64,000 nt of DNA from Pythium myriotylum (GCA_023091665.1 JALJCQ010000030.1:374501-438500), one strand, 5' to 3'; shown: positions 40,311 through 51,346, counted from the first letter of the stretch. A program made the numbers and translations. Notes: a model not told the origin generated them from the sequence alone.

Positions 40311-41787
40311 TTACGAGCGGTAGTCAGCGTTGATGGCCACGTACTCGTGGGTCAGATCGATGCCCAGCACCTGCGCCTTCTCGTTCCCGATGCCGAGGTC
40401 CACGTCAATCTCCACAAACTCGCCGTGCGGCGGGTAATCGCGCGACGTGGCGTCGAGGCCGCCACGCGTCGGCTCGATCAGCTGAGCACGCTGCATGTGG
40501 GCAACGAGCTGATGTTCGATCTCTCCGTTCAGCACGAACTCGCCATTCTCGAAGATAACAACACCGCCCATCGTGATCTTCATGCGGCGCGAGATGTTGA
40601 GGTCCTTGTGGTGCTTGCCCATGTACTTGCCGACGGCCATCACTAGACGTCCCACGTTCGGGTCGTTGCCGGCCACCGCACACTTGAGCAGAGGTGAGTT
40701 GACGATCGACTTGCCCACACCCTTGGCCATGTCCTTTGACGTCGCACCGCGAACGACCACACGCATGACGTGGTGCGCCCCTTCGCCGTTGCGAACGATG
40801 TCCTCGCACAGGCCTTGGCACACCTTGTGGAGAGCCTGCTTGAACTCAGCAAGCTGCGTCTCCGAGTCGAACGGAATTTGGTCCGAGGAAACAATCGCGA
40901 CCGTGTCGGACGTGCTTTGGTCCGTGTCAATGCTCATGGCGTTGAACGTGTCGCCCACGACCTCCTTCAGCAACTGCCGCAGCGTGTCACGCGGCACCGA
41001 GAGATCGGTGAGGATGTACGAGAGCATGGTCGCCATGTCGGGCTCGATCATCCCGGCACCCTTAGCGATACCGACAATGCGCCCGCCACAGACATCCGCC
41101 GAGCGAATCTTCGGGTACAAATCTAATATCCATGACACGGGCAATTAGTCGACACAGCCCATTCCACCAAAACAAATCGAAATCGTCAACCCTACCGGTT
41201 GTCATGATGCCTTCAGCCGCTGGAAGCACGCTCTCGGACTGGAGGTTCTCGACGAGCTTGGGGATGGCCTCGACCATCGAGTCCACGGGGATGCGCCAGC
41301 CAATGACGCCGGTCGAGCTGGGCAGCACCATGCCGCCGCCTTCGAGCCGCAGGTGCTTGGCCAGCGCGTCGCAGACCTCTTCCGCGTCCGTGACGCCGCC
41401 GCCGCTCGCGCAGACGTTCGAGATCTTGTTGTTGACGAGGATCGCGCCGAGCTTTTCCTCGCCGAGACGCTTGCGGCCCACGAGCACGGGCGCGCCGGGG
41501 AACGCGTTGGACGTGAAGACCGCGCCGAAGAGCGACGTGGGCTTGACGGGCTTGATGAGGCTGAGCGTCATGTTGGCCGGGAGGTGCGGCGCTTCCTCGG
41601 GCACGAACTCGAAGCTCGTGGTCGCGACCGAGAAGCCCCAGGGCAGGCGGCTCTGGTGCTTGGTCAGGTAGTCGATGTACTCTTGGCGCGACTCGAACAC
41701 GAACGAGGCCTGCGAGGAGAAGCAGGCGCGCGGTGCGAGAGACAGGCGGGCGCCATGGCGCGCGAGCCGCGTCGTCGAGCGCAGCAT
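40311..41787 (-). CDS. argJ: Glutamate N-acetyltransferase/ornithine acetyltransferase (ArgJ), mitochondrial
   Basis: Exons 41196-41787 and 40311-41122, intron 73 bp (GTAGGG...ATTAG), 467 aa. The family autocleaves before the Thr of the ATML motif; here [14 protein letters not shown] is at about 218-231, with T229 as nucleophile. Other family blocks: [43 protein letters not shown] (made by the splice), [18 protein letters not shown] and the ending [12 protein letters not shown]. The first 25 residues are Arg/Ser/Ala-rich with ACFSSQ, a mitochondrial presequence. The enzyme transfers acetyl from acetylornithine to glutamate in the arginine acetyl cycle. It is convergent with the LRRC56-like gene (91 bp between stops). 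Confidence 0.94.
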
Positions 41788-41849
41788 TCTCGTTCTCGAG
41801 AGGTGGTGGATGGATCCCCAATGATCTTGTTGAACTCAAGGGCAACCAA

Positions 41850-42645
41850 GCACGCTACAAAGCGCTTTTTCGAATCAGAGTGATTGTCCAAACACCTTCT
41901 TTCCCACCACAAGAACCCTTCAGGCCCTGGTCCACGAATCGAAGTTGGTTCTCTGGAATATGTGTGGACCACATAATGTTGAACGTGTCTTTGGATCAGC
42001 TTCGCTTTTGTGCATTCGATCCTACATGCATTTCTTCTTTCCAACGCACGCAACCAGCATCGATGGCAACTAGCAGCGCCAACTCCACCGTCTTCCACAT
42101 CCCTGTGGCCATCCTACCAACAGCCACAATTTCGGGCTCGATCCCCGTCCCAGCCCGCTCCCCAGGCTGATTGCACACGATGAACAATTGCGACGAAGCT
42201 GTCGACCACAGCGGAGCATTCGGACAAACCAACCGTTGGCCTGCGTCTCGAACGCTCTTTCGAACTGGTCACTTGCAACGGTGTACACATCATCGGTCGA
42301 TGCTCAGATCTCTCGGCCATCAGCTGATGCCACGTACGCGGCCACGGCCGCTGACGCAAAGATGGCGGATATCACCGCGGCCTCTTCGTCTTCGTCCATC
42401 TTGTGTGAGCAGCGCGTTGGTGCCACCAAGCAGGAGTGTTTGTAGTATCGCACTAGGATGACCCCTGGAGCAGTCCTACGCGCAGGATCAAAAAAGAGGG
42501 GTAGGGTAATTTTTGACCAATGGGACCACCGAACACAAGGACCAAAAATCGATTTTCGTTCGTGGACCAGGGCCTCAAATGCAAAAAACGGTTTTTTGTT
42601 ACATTTGCATACAAAGCGCTTTTTAGATAGTCCTTCTTTCGAGGG
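41850..42645 (-). mobile_element. Decayed DNA transposon remnant with diverged terminal inverted repeats
   Basis: Outer segments are inverted copies. Bases about 41910-41945 reverse-complement to about 42555-42590 (shared core TGGACCAGGGCCT flanked by CG-rich bases), and both ends carry the palindrome AAAGCGCTTT farther out (about 41858-41870 and 42613-42625). Inside, the minus strand has a 31-aa frame beginning MDEDEEAAVISAIFASAA (42304-42399) and broken frames such as DQFERAFETQANGWFVRML and GRMATGMWKTVELALL. These look like the start and helix-turn-helix region of a PIF/Harbinger-type transposase. Stops and shifts show it is dead. The superfamily assignment is tentative. Confidence 0.5.
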
Positions 42646-42709
42646 AATGTTGCAAGAGCGAAAGAGATAGTGACAGGAAATTTCCCTTTTTCCGGCAACA
42701 ACAACGAAC

Positions 42710-43584
42710 ATGGCGCCACCGGACCCGGACGAGTATGAGGACGGCGGAGGGTCCCCTGCGCCGCCGCCGCCACCGCCGCCTCCACCACAGGACGACGCAG
42801 ACGACCGACCGACCAAGGTCGCGCCGCCGCCGCTTCCGTCGGCGAGTAGCGACGGCGACAAGCTCAAGCGCGTCGAGTACCGCGAGCTCTTCGCGCTCTT
42901 CCACGCCGAGGAACCGGATCCCGCCGAGAGCAAGAGCACGTGGGACCGTCTCTGGCAGCTCGCGCTCGTAGAGGCTCGCGAGGAGTTCCGTCTCCAGCAG
43001 CTCGAGAAGAAGAAGCTCAAGAAACGCGGCGGCGAGGGCGACGGCCAAGGCAGCGTCGCGCCAACGCCGACGCGAGGCGCGATGGGCGCGCGACAGGCCG
43101 CCAGTGGGTCTACGAGCTCGGCGAGCGGAGCCTCGGGGGGTAGTGGACTGTCTGGCAGTGACAAGAGGCCTCGACCGGTGCGTACGGAGGCCATGGAGAG
43201 AGGGTATTGGGAATTGGTCTCATTGTGGGTGGATGATGTAGCCTGCGCCTGGAGACAACGACCCGAACAAAGCCATGCGTATGAACCGCCCCCAGGCACC
43301 GAACAGTCGACCGAAGGGTGGCGCCTCGAAGCTCATGCAGAAGCTTGGGGGCCGAGCAGGTGGAGGTATTTAAAAGGCGACCTATTGTACATGCAATCGT
43401 TTTGTGTTGGCCTTGGCTCGTTCTGGATCTGTGGGGGGAAAGTCTGACCTATGTATAGGTATCGCACAAGATTAATTTGGAGAATGTCACGATCTTGCCC
43501 GCGACAAATGAAGGTCATCGAAGCCGAGAGCTTATGGCTTTTTACCTGTTGGTCGTCGATCCTGACGCGTTAGCTGAAACGTGA
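42710..43584 (+). CDS. Proline-rich orphan, probably spliced
   Basis: Exon 1 is 42710-43177 (156 codons). It begins MAPPDPDEYEDGGGSP with a polyproline run (ten prolines, about 18-27), followed by a helical part (YRELFALFHAEEPD, WDRLWQLALVEAREEFRLQQLEKKKLKK) and a Gly/Ser tail. A good donor (GTGCGT) at 43178 and an acceptor at 43458 (TGTATAG) join in phase to 43459-43584, adding KINLENVTILPATNEGHRS and a short end before TGA; total 197 aa. Reading straight through the intron gives a non-coding-looking 245-aa frame. The splice is inferred. No family recognised. It could be a short nuclear or transcription-complex subunit. Confidence 0.5.
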
Positions 43585-43633
43585 GGCGGTGCTCCTTGCT
43601 TATTGTGGCAACGCCGTTGTTGAGTGAAAAGAG

Positions 43634-46135
43634 ATGACCGGTGTTTCTCGGTCACATTGGAGGGCATGTACGGTGTGGCTCTCGATGACGAGTAACATCG
43701 CAGTGATCCTCGCACTATTCGTGTTGGACATTCGCGATCTCTACTACAAGGTTGCGTGGATCGGGCCGTTCGAGTCATTCTCATTTGTGGCTGGATCAAC
43801 AAGCATTTTGGACTCGCAGCCTCTTGTCGTGTCTCCAGATCGAGACATTCGAATTATGAACAGCACTGTTATGGACTCGGGTTGGCCATCATTCCTCTCT
43901 CGCTGCGAAAGTCTGCATGCGATGCGCACAGATGCGAGTGGTTTCTTTCTTAGCACGATGGGTGTAAACTGTACGATTAATTCCGCCAAGCAACCGATCC
44001 AGCGTCTCGTAATGACAAGTGATCAAAGAATTGACGCTGTAACGTGGGCAGCCTGCTCGCTCCTCCACATCAGCCGACGACCACGAATATGCTACGAACG
44101 AATTGTGACTGGTTTTTACCGTAGATACATGTTTGAGGAGAACAACTTACTTGCAACTGTTACACCAACAAAGGCGGATAGCTCGGCTGAGCTGGAACTG
44201 TTGAGTTTCTTGGAGATGGCGAGTGAAGCCTTCCCGATGGACAAGACCGTATGCGTCGAAGCATTTGAAGTCACTCGCATATCTTCGTCTGACCATCACA
44301 TCCCCACGCTATACGGCTGCGGGAGCCCGAACATTTTCCGTAGCGAATTTGTCGGTCATCTGAATCCCATGGTCTCGAAATTGTTGGATCACATGGCTTG
44401 GCTCACTGCGGACTCCATTTCGGTTATGAACGCTCGGTATCTTATCCGCCAGGATTGTTTTTCGAGGTACCAAGTTCATGAGAGTGCAGCTGGTGATGGG
44501 ATACTTGTGTTACAGTCCTTCACAGCGACCAATTTCTCATCATTTGGACAGCTATATGCACTTCTGATCGTCATCGACGTGATTCTGTTGACACTCAACT
44601 GCCTCAGCTCTCTGGAGCTGGTACGATGGATGTCGTTTCCAAAGTACAATGATGTAAAGTCGTGGGCCGAGCAAAAAGAAGCAGCAAGATCACGTGGTCG
44701 GGGTCGGACGACGAGGCACCGAGCAGAAGTTAATAAACGCTCGCATATCCTCGGAGGATTGTTTCGGCGATCCAGAAACAGGCATGCAAACCCAGTAATG
44801 CCTGATCACGAGGGCGGCCAACCTTCAGCTGGACCACGTCTAACTCGTATCCAACGTCGGCGAAGACTTCTAGCTACGATGGAAGCAATGAGTGGAATAG
44901 CCGCGATCGAAGAGGAGCAGCTATACTCTTTCTTCTCTCGTTCGTTGTACCGTAACTCTCGCATAGTGGTGATCACCCTCACCACCCAGCTGATGTCGTG
45001 GCTCCTCGTCCTGCCTAATGCAGTCGTGTGGACGTGGAGTTTCTCAACGCACGAGAGGGTTCAAGCATATTTGAGCAGTATTCGATGTTGGGTACTTCTT
45101 CTTCTAGTCTGCAACCTTCTTTGGAGTATTGTCGTACGGATCAGCGAGCGACACGCGTATGAAGTCACAAAACGGACGTTTCTGACAAGCATCGATCTTG
45201 TTTTTGTCGCCTCGATGGTATCGTTCATGTGGCGGCGTGAGATCTTCGCAATGTCTGAGGAAAAGTGGGCTTTGGAACATCAAAGAGTTACAGATTCCAC
45301 AAGCTTCAGCGGCGGCTTCTTGGCCCATGGGAACACTTTCAATAATGGCCTGGATTCTATACGCACGACACCTTTGGAGATCTTTCGAGTTCTATATGAG
45401 CCTTTGATTCGCATTCTCGGAACCAGTATCGGTGTAGTGATTGTGATATTGTCTCTTAAGGCCATCTACTTCTCACAGCGACGTCGAATCTTGTTCCAAG
45501 GATTTCATCGGAGTGTATCACAACGACTTGCATACGTCTCGAGACGACTATCTCGGGTCAGCAGTTCCAGCTTGGGTGGTAAAGGCTCAAATAATATGGC
45601 TGCTCTGGCTCGATCGGCGACCCCACAACCTGGACCTGTAGTCTCCGACCCCGACGAAGAAGATGAAGAGTTGATTGAGGCCGAAGAAGCACTAAAAGAG
45701 GCTCTACGTGAGCCGTACCACCGATTACCGCTCGAGGAATGGCTGGATCGCCCGATTCGTGCAACCAGTCTGATTCGGAACGGGCTCCGAATGGAGACCG
45801 TTCGCGATTCGATGCGATTTATCCGACCAAGCTGCTATTTGGACTTTGGAATCATCGTCAAACGAGGAGTAATCCACTCCCGCATTGGTTTCACCGATGC
45901 GTGGATGGCGAAAATGACAGTTCACGAGTATATGACAAGAGTGGAGCACCAAGCGCCAACGCAGCCTGAGTTGCATTTGCAATCCGCCAGGAACACATCT
46001 CTCGAGAGTAGAACCACCAGCTATACACTCGCGGGAAACGGAAGAGAATTAGCCCCGCGCTTGAGCTCATCGTCTCGTGCTGGCTCCAGTGCAGACATGA
46101 GGCGTAAACGCTCACTCCATGTGCCGCTCACGTGA
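43634..46135 (+). CDS. Large polytopic membrane protein, orphan family
   Basis: 833 aa. The first helix (about 15-35) is followed by an extracellular-type loop of about 280 aa with N-glycosylation sites and paired cysteines. Helix 2 lies at about 315 (LYALLIVIDVILLTLNCL). A basic cytosolic loop (about 345-425) precedes several more helices (about 440-620) and a basic/acidic cytosolic tail. Near the tail the block CYLDFGIIV...DAWMAKM parallels LGYLVFGG...DDWYILTSM of the 734-aa pair downstream, suggesting distant paralogy. No transporter or enzyme motif recognised. The start lies 49 bp after the preceding stop. Confidence 0.7.
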   Translation: MTGVSRSHWRACTVWLSMTSNIAVILALFVLDIRDLYYKVAWIGPFESFSFVAGSTSILDSQPLVVSPDRDIRIMNSTVMDSGWPSFLSRCESLHAMRTDASGFFLSTMGVNCTINSAKQPIQRLVMTSDQRIDAVTWAACSLLHISRRPRICYERIVTGFYRRYMFEENNLLATVTPTKADSSAELELLSFLEMASEAFPMDKTVCVEAFEVTRISSSDHHIPTLYGCGSPNIFRSEFVGHLNPMVSKLLDHMAWLTADSISVMNARYLIRQDCFSRYQVHESAAGDGILVLQSFTATNFSSFGQLYALLIVIDVILLTLNCLSSLELVRWMSFPKYNDVKSWAEQKEAARSRGRGRTTRHRAEVNKRSHILGGLFRRSRNRHANPVMPDHEGGQPSAGPRLTRIQRRRRLLATMEAMSGIAAIEEEQLYSFFSRSLYRNSRIVVITLTTQLMSWLLVLPNAVVWTWSFSTHERVQAYLSSIRCWVLLLLVCNLLWSIVVRISERHAYEVTKRTFLTSIDLVFVASMVSFMWRREIFAMSEEKWALEHQRVTDSTSFSGGFLAHGNTFNNGLDSIRTTPLEIFRVLYEPLIRILGTSIGVVIVILSLKAIYFSQRRRILFQGFHRSVSQRLAYVSRRLSRVSSSSLGGKGSNNMAALARSATPQPGPVVSDPDEEDEELIEAEEALKEALREPYHRLPLEEWLDRPIRATSLIRNGLRMETVRDSMRFIRPSCYLDFGIIVKRGVIHSRIGFTDAWMAKMTVHEYMTRVEHQAPTQPELHLQSARNTSLESRTTSYTLAGNGRELAPRLSSSSRAGSSADMRRKRSLHVPLT

Positions 46136-46589
46136 CTAATGCCATCGGGGCCTTTGTACAAGAGACCCAGAATATGGTCAGCCGCTGTTGCCAGGAATCA
46201 CCTTGTCGATGGATGGTATGGATGTTCTGTTGGCGCTGTGCCCAAGCTCTAGAGCGTCTAACAGTTTTAATCCGACCGAAGTTTTGAGTGGTTTGGTATT
46301 TTTGTGGCTGCTACTGCAGAGTTGGTGCCGTCGTATTATGATGATTTTTGAATCATCAATTTCAGCGTTGCCGTATGTGCTAGTGAGTTGCTCCTGGTCG
46401 GCTGTTTCAAGACACACGAAGTTACTTGCTGAGCGTGGGGTCAGCCACGTGTTCGCTCGCTTCTCACTGGCATCTGTTTAGTGCGAATTCAGCCACTGCT
46501 GCGCGTTTACCGTCACAGCGTTGAAGTTATAAGAAGCGATATGAATTGTGGCTGTGTATTGATACTTCACTCAGCTCAACCGAGCTTTT
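46136..46589. other. Intergenic stretch with a weak hydrophobic frame
   Basis: A 97-codon plus-strand frame (46188-46481) has a central hydrophobic segment (EVLSGLVFLWLLLQSW) but no other support. It could be a relic of the neighbouring membrane-protein family or chance. Confidence 0.3.
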
Positions 46590-48794
46590 TTACTGGAACG
46601 CGCAGACCGTGACGCGATAGAATGGGATGATTCGCAGTTGTGGGTCGTCTAGGCGACAGAGGTGCGCGGTGCCCGTCACTCGATAACTGCCATTATCGTT
46701 CCGTTCGACGTCAAAGACGATGATACGGTAGTTCCACAGCTTTTCGACGACTCGCAACGGTGCCATGGATGTGAGAATATACCAGTCATCGAAAGATAGC
46801 AAGTATCGTCCACCAAATACAAGATAACCCAGCCGACTCATTTCATACCCGATCAATGCATGCCGAGGACCCACAGATACTCTTTCTTTAGTGGGCTTCT
46901 CAGTCTGCGAGGTAGCGCTAAATGGCTCGATGATCGCGCGCGACTTGAAGAGATCCGCCTTACTCGGGGCTAATACTTCATCCGGTCTCACGGGGGAACT
47001 GCTCCCACGACTCGGGCTCCGAACGGGTGTTTTGAAGGCATAAACTTCGGATCGTCCAAGGCCCCCAAGGTTAGACGCACGTAATGCAAGCAGTTGTTCA
47101 ATATCACAGGTGGCAAATGCACGGAACTTCTTGCCTTTCTCAGTCATGTTCTCGGCAAGCAGCAGCGGAACCAAGTTCAATGCCATTAGACCAAGTTTGA
47201 AGTAAAATAATGGCTTCACGTTGCCGTTCATGCGCAGTGCGGCATTGGTTGTGAGGAAGTCTGGCAGCCGCAATGCATCAACTTCGTCTGAGAGGATGAG
47301 AGTGGAGACACGACTGTTGATGCCGAACCACTGATGTAGAGCGATTTGGCCTCGGAAGTAGTGCAGCGCGCACAGAGTTAAAACTGTCGGGATGTACAGT
47401 ACGTCACTCACTCGTCGGTACGTGAACTTGGCTGTGATATTGAGCAGGCTATAGTAAAAGAACATGAACTCGACGATTCCGGGATATATGATATACCATG
47501 CGTTGCTCAATGCCATTTGCTGGCCTTCAAATGAGCATCCTGCTGTGAAGAATGCACACAACGTTGTTTTCAGTCTCGGGAGCAGCACTACAGGCATCGC
47601 ATTGAATGTGCGCGAGCTGGAGAGACTACCGACACTTGTGGTCTGCCACTTCTCAACGCCCTGGCAGTATGTGTACATCATCGCAGCAAGGGAGACAAAC
47701 CAGCGAATGAGAACCACAAAGACCGACATGTTCGAGATGAAGGTCTCGAGGGAGTATACGTTCTTTACCGTCACGGATGATGTCGCCTGAAACATGAACA
47801 ATCCGAAACGAGAGCCGTTCGTTGCGAAGACTTGATCTTGCTGCGTGATTTCAGTCGTTGTCGTGAGCAGTCTTCCCCATTTCTCGATCACCAGCGCGGG
47901 TTTGCATTGACCAAGCGCACGAGGTGAATCGCAATCAAGTTCAGTGTTCGCAAGAGTGTCAAACTGCCGCACGATGATGCCATACGGGCCACCATTGTTG
48001 GACGTCATCATGTTGGAGAACCACTTCTGACCGTTCATATCTTCGTACCAGCCATTGCGCCATGATCCACCGAGTTTGTTGAGCCATTCAACAGTCTTCG
48101 ACTCGCGATTTGCTTGAGGTACTGCCCTCAGGACTCCCCAGCTGATGGTTGGTGACTGATAGATGCCGTTCAGGCGGAACACACAAGCAGAACCTTGCCA
48201 TCCAGGGATGACATAGTACATGTGGACGGCGTTGTCCCAAAACGGAACAAGAACGATTGGCAGCGCTTTCTGAATCTCTCGCGTCGTGTTGCTGGTGACA
48301 CTATCAACAATACGTAGCGTATCACGAGTGACGTTGAAGCCAAGCGAGTCGCAACTATCTTGGATGGCCGTGAGTGTGTAATCGATTCGGTCACACACCC
48401 GTGTGTAGATGTCTGCGATCTGCGGTTGTAGCTTCATGGCGTCTCGCTTGACAACGCGGAATCCGTTGATAGAAGTACCGGTTGTGTCCGTCACTGTGGC
48501 TAGCTTGGTGTCGGCGAGCACAGCACTGAGTTGCGTCGGCACGTACGTGCGACCTTCGACCAAACATACGATTGCGCGGTCTGCGTATGGCTCGTCGTTG
48601 AAGCCTGGAATCGTGGTAGGCGGATTTAGGGGGCTACGCCCTATTAGTGAGCTTCCTAAAGACGATGTTGTGTCCCAGACGAGGCCCAGGAACTGCGAAC
48701 ACACAAGAAAAGTCATCAGCAACCAGCAGCCCCAGTTAACGATTCCTGGTCCGAAGATGAGCTGCGCACGAAGTCGAGATACGGCAGCAACCAT
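46590..48794 (-). CDS. 734-aa polytopic membrane protein, copy A
   Basis: 734 aa from the ATG at 48794. Layout: one N-terminal helix (about 17-38), a large loop of about 310 aa with NxS/T sites and several cysteines, a helix near 350, a cluster of helices (about 400-560), then a cytosolic tail. The tail contains YEMSRLGYLVFGGRYLL and SMAPLRVVEKLWNYRIIVFDVERN. Nothing matches a family I know. It has the same length and order as copy B at 49142-51346, sharing GGSWRNGWY, SSSRTFN/SNSRTFD, GCSFEGQQ/GCNFEGQQ and the tail block. The two are divergent neighbours and clear paralogues. Confidence 0.78.
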   Translation of the reverse strand: MVAAVSRLRAQLIFGPGIVNWGCWLLMTFLVCSQFLGLVWDTTSSLGSSLIGRSPLNPPTTIPGFNDEPYADRAIVCLVEGRTYVPTQLSAVLADTKLATVTDTTGTSINGFRVVKRDAMKLQPQIADIYTRVCDRIDYTLTAIQDSCDSLGFNVTRDTLRIVDSVTSNTTREIQKALPIVLVPFWDNAVHMYYVIPGWQGSACVFRLNGIYQSPTISWGVLRAVPQANRESKTVEWLNKLGGSWRNGWYEDMNGQKWFSNMMTSNNGGPYGIIVRQFDTLANTELDCDSPRALGQCKPALVIEKWGRLLTTTTEITQQDQVFATNGSRFGLFMFQATSSVTVKNVYSLETFISNMSVFVVLIRWFVSLAAMMYTYCQGVEKWQTTSVGSLSSSRTFNAMPVVLLPRLKTTLCAFFTAGCSFEGQQMALSNAWYIIYPGIVEFMFFYYSLLNITAKFTYRRVSDVLYIPTVLTLCALHYFRGQIALHQWFGINSRVSTLILSDEVDALRLPDFLTTNAALRMNGNVKPLFYFKLGLMALNLVPLLLAENMTEKGKKFRAFATCDIEQLLALRASNLGGLGRSEVYAFKTPVRSPSRGSSSPVRPDEVLAPSKADLFKSRAIIEPFSATSQTEKPTKERVSVGPRHALIGYEMSRLGYLVFGGRYLLSFDDWYILTSMAPLRVVEKLWNYRIIVFDVERNDNGSYRVTGTAHLCRLDDPQLRIIPFYRVTVCAFQ

Positions 48795-49141
48795 CGTACG
48801 TGCTATGGACTAAATGCTTTTGATGTTAACGACTTTGACCAGGTTTGAGACTTCCTGGCTGCCGCTCCATCTACGCCAGAAATAGCGAGCGATCAGATTT
48901 CTATCAATGTGAGGGAGGTGAAGGGGTTACTTATGTCCCCGAGTTGGAAACTGTATAGGGATCATCTGCACTCATACTAAATCCCAGTTCTAGACACAAA
49001 CTCAAGCTAGGGCAAGACGACAACGTTTATTGAATTACCCAGACGAGCAACAGCTAAAACTCCCCGCGTCATTTGCTTCTGATGGGACAAATAGACCGCC
49101 CAGGTTGTGATACGCGCCCTGCGCATCCCCACCCATAGAAC
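48795..49141. promoter_or_regulatory. Bidirectional promoter region of the 734-aa pair
   Basis: 347 bp separate the two ATGs of the head-to-head paralogues. No frame is credible here, so this must hold both promoters. I do not see a clear TATA box. Confidence 0.5.
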
Positions 49142-51346
49142 ATGACGTTTTGCGTTGCTCAATCACTACGACAACTGCCAGTTCTTCTCGACTGGACTGC
49201 CTTGATATTCATCGCACTTATCACGGGCTCTCAGTTCCTTGGCATTGGATGGAATTCCTCATCGACCTCGACCCGCGTAGTCTATGGCCGCAGCCCGGAT
49301 GATGTTCCAAGGAGTATCCCTGGACTCAATGACGAGGCCTTCGCGGACCGCTCGATTGTTTGTCAAACACAAGGTCGATTCTTCGAGCCGATGCAGGCGA
49401 GTTCTGTGCTGGCAGACAAGAAACTCGCACCGGTCGTGAATTCGACCAGAGAATCTCTTGATGGTTTTCGAGTCGTTACTCGCGACCAAACAATGCACTT
49501 GGAGCCCGTGGCTCGCGACTATTACACTGAACTCTGCAAACGCGTGAGTGAAACAATAGAGTCGATTCAAGACAGCTGCGACGCGCTCGGGTATAGTGTG
49601 GCAAGAGATACATTGCGGCTTCTTAATGGGCTAGATACTGAGATCATTCAGGGGGTCACGCGCGCATTACCAGTCCTCATCGTTCCATACTGGGACAATG
49701 CCATGTCATTCTACGCTGTCATTCCCGGGATGGATGGCTCAGCGTGCGTGTTCCGTCTCTCCGGGTCTTACCAAATGACCACCTTAAATTATAGCATCTT
49801 CAAAGGCGTTTCACGCGCAACGCGAGAACTTCAAACCGCTGAGTGGTTAAATAAGCCGGGTGGAAGTTGGCGAAATGGGTGGTATGATGCTCCAGATAGC
49901 ACACGATGGTTTTCCAATATGGCCTCTGCTAACTATGCCCAATCGTATGGGATCATCGACCGCCAGTTCGACACGACACTTAATCGTGAAATCAATTGTA
50001 GGTCGACCAATGCGGCTGCAGTGTGCGAACCCGGCCTTGTGATAGAAACCTGGGGCCAATTCCTAATGACCACGTCTCAGCTGACAAAAGAGACGCTCGT
50101 ATTCATCACGAATGGCTCGCGCTTCGGGTACTTCTTGTTTGACGCGATTTCCGTCAACACGACCCATATCTCGTACTCGATTGCAACTTTTATCTCCAAT
50201 TGTTCGATCTTCGCGGTACTCGTTCGGTGGTTCGTCTCTCTCATGGCTATGGCTTACTCGAACAGAAGAGGTATTTCTCAATGGCAAAGTAGCTCGGTCG
50301 GCTGCCTGTCGAACTCGCGTACATTCGACATGCTACCGCTTCTGCTGTTGAGCAGGATAAATACAATACTCTGCGTTTTCTTCACCACTGGCTGCAATTT
50401 CGAAGGCCAACAGTCCGCGTTTGCCAACTCATGGTTCATCATGTACCCAGGCCTCATCGAGTTTACATTTTACTTCTTCAGTCTGCTCAATGTCGTGGCT
50501 AAGATCACGTATCGACGTATGAGTGACATCCTCTTCGTCCCGACTTTGCTCGTGTTGTGGGGGCTCCACTACTTCCGGATTGAATTAGCTTCGTCGGGGT
50601 TATTTGGATTGGACAAGCGTATATCAACGTTGATCCTATCCAGCGAAGTGGAAGCATTGGTACTTACGGACTTCGTGACAACGAATGTGGCCCTGCGACT
50701 GAACGGCAATGCTCGACCGATCTATTACTTCAAGATTGGGATTCTTTTCCTGAACCTCCTACCACTCGTGTTTGCGGAGAACATGACCAACTCAAGGGGA
50801 ACCAAGCTTTGTCGTTTCAGTCCATGCGAGATCGAGTCTGTGCTCGCGGTCCGGGCTGCTAGCCTCGGTGGCCCCGGGCGATCTCCGATTTACGATCGGC
50901 GTGTGGTTCAGTTGGCTTGCGACAACAGTGTTATGCCTTTGCAAAAATCCATGGTCTTGGGTTCGGCAGCATCGAGAGAAGAGCTCTCACGACGAACTGA
51001 TACCGGATCGCGTCGGAACTCTATAATGAATATTCAAGGACCAACTTTGGGCGACTCGAGTGGATCAAGTCATGTTCTGCTCGGGTATGAGATGAACAGG
51101 CTAGGATACCTTGTCTTCGGGGGAATGTACTTGATCAGCTACGACGACTGGTATGTGCTTACATCCATGGCACCACTGCGAGCTGTGGAAAAGCTCTGGA
51201 ACTTTCGCGTCATCGTCTTTGACGTCGAGAGAGAGGCTCAAAGTTGGAATTACTTCGTCGTTGGGCCACCGAGACTGTGCCGGCTGGACGATCCACAACT
51301 ACGAGCCATTCGATTTTACGAAGTGACTATCTGCAATTTTAAATAG
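49142..51346 (+). CDS. 734-aa polytopic membrane protein, copy B
   Basis: 734 aa, the same length as copy A. N-terminal helix LIFIALITGSQFLGIGW, then a long ecto-loop with cysteines at similar spacing and NxS/T sites, a helix at about 350-370, a helix cluster (about 405-560), and the tail with GYEMNRLGYLVFGGMYLI and SMAPLRAVEKLWNFRVIVFDVERE. The two proteins differ most in the linker at about 590-650. Both frames are intact, so both are under selection. A surface receptor or channel-like role is possible, but there is no direct evidence. Confidence 0.78.
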   Translation: MTFCVAQSLRQLPVLLDWTALIFIALITGSQFLGIGWNSSSTSTRVVYGRSPDDVPRSIPGLNDEAFADRSIVCQTQGRFFEPMQASSVLADKKLAPVVNSTRESLDGFRVVTRDQTMHLEPVARDYYTELCKRVSETIESIQDSCDALGYSVARDTLRLLNGLDTEIIQGVTRALPVLIVPYWDNAMSFYAVIPGMDGSACVFRLSGSYQMTTLNYSIFKGVSRATRELQTAEWLNKPGGSWRNGWYDAPDSTRWFSNMASANYAQSYGIIDRQFDTTLNREINCRSTNAAAVCEPGLVIETWGQFLMTTSQLTKETLVFITNGSRFGYFLFDAISVNTTHISYSIATFISNCSIFAVLVRWFVSLMAMAYSNRRGISQWQSSSVGCLSNSRTFDMLPLLLLSRINTILCVFFTTGCNFEGQQSAFANSWFIMYPGLIEFTFYFFSLLNVVAKITYRRMSDILFVPTLLVLWGLHYFRIELASSGLFGLDKRISTLILSSEVEALVLTDFVTTNVALRLNGNARPIYYFKIGILFLNLLPLVFAENMTNSRGTKLCRFSPCEIESVLAVRAASLGGPGRSPIYDRRVVQLACDNSVMPLQKSMVLGSAASREELSRRTDTGSRRNSIMNIQGPTLGDSSGSSHVLLGYEMNRLGYLVFGGMYLISYDDWYVLTSMAPLRAVEKLWNFRVIVFDVEREAQSWNYFVVGPPRLCRLDDPQLRAIRFYEVTICNFK

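Noticed and set aside
42304..43299. 331-aa minus-strand frame across the transposon relic and the proline-rich gene
   Set aside because: Joins unrelated pieces; low complexity opposite the polyproline coding sequence. Only its last 31 codons (42304-42399) look meaningful.
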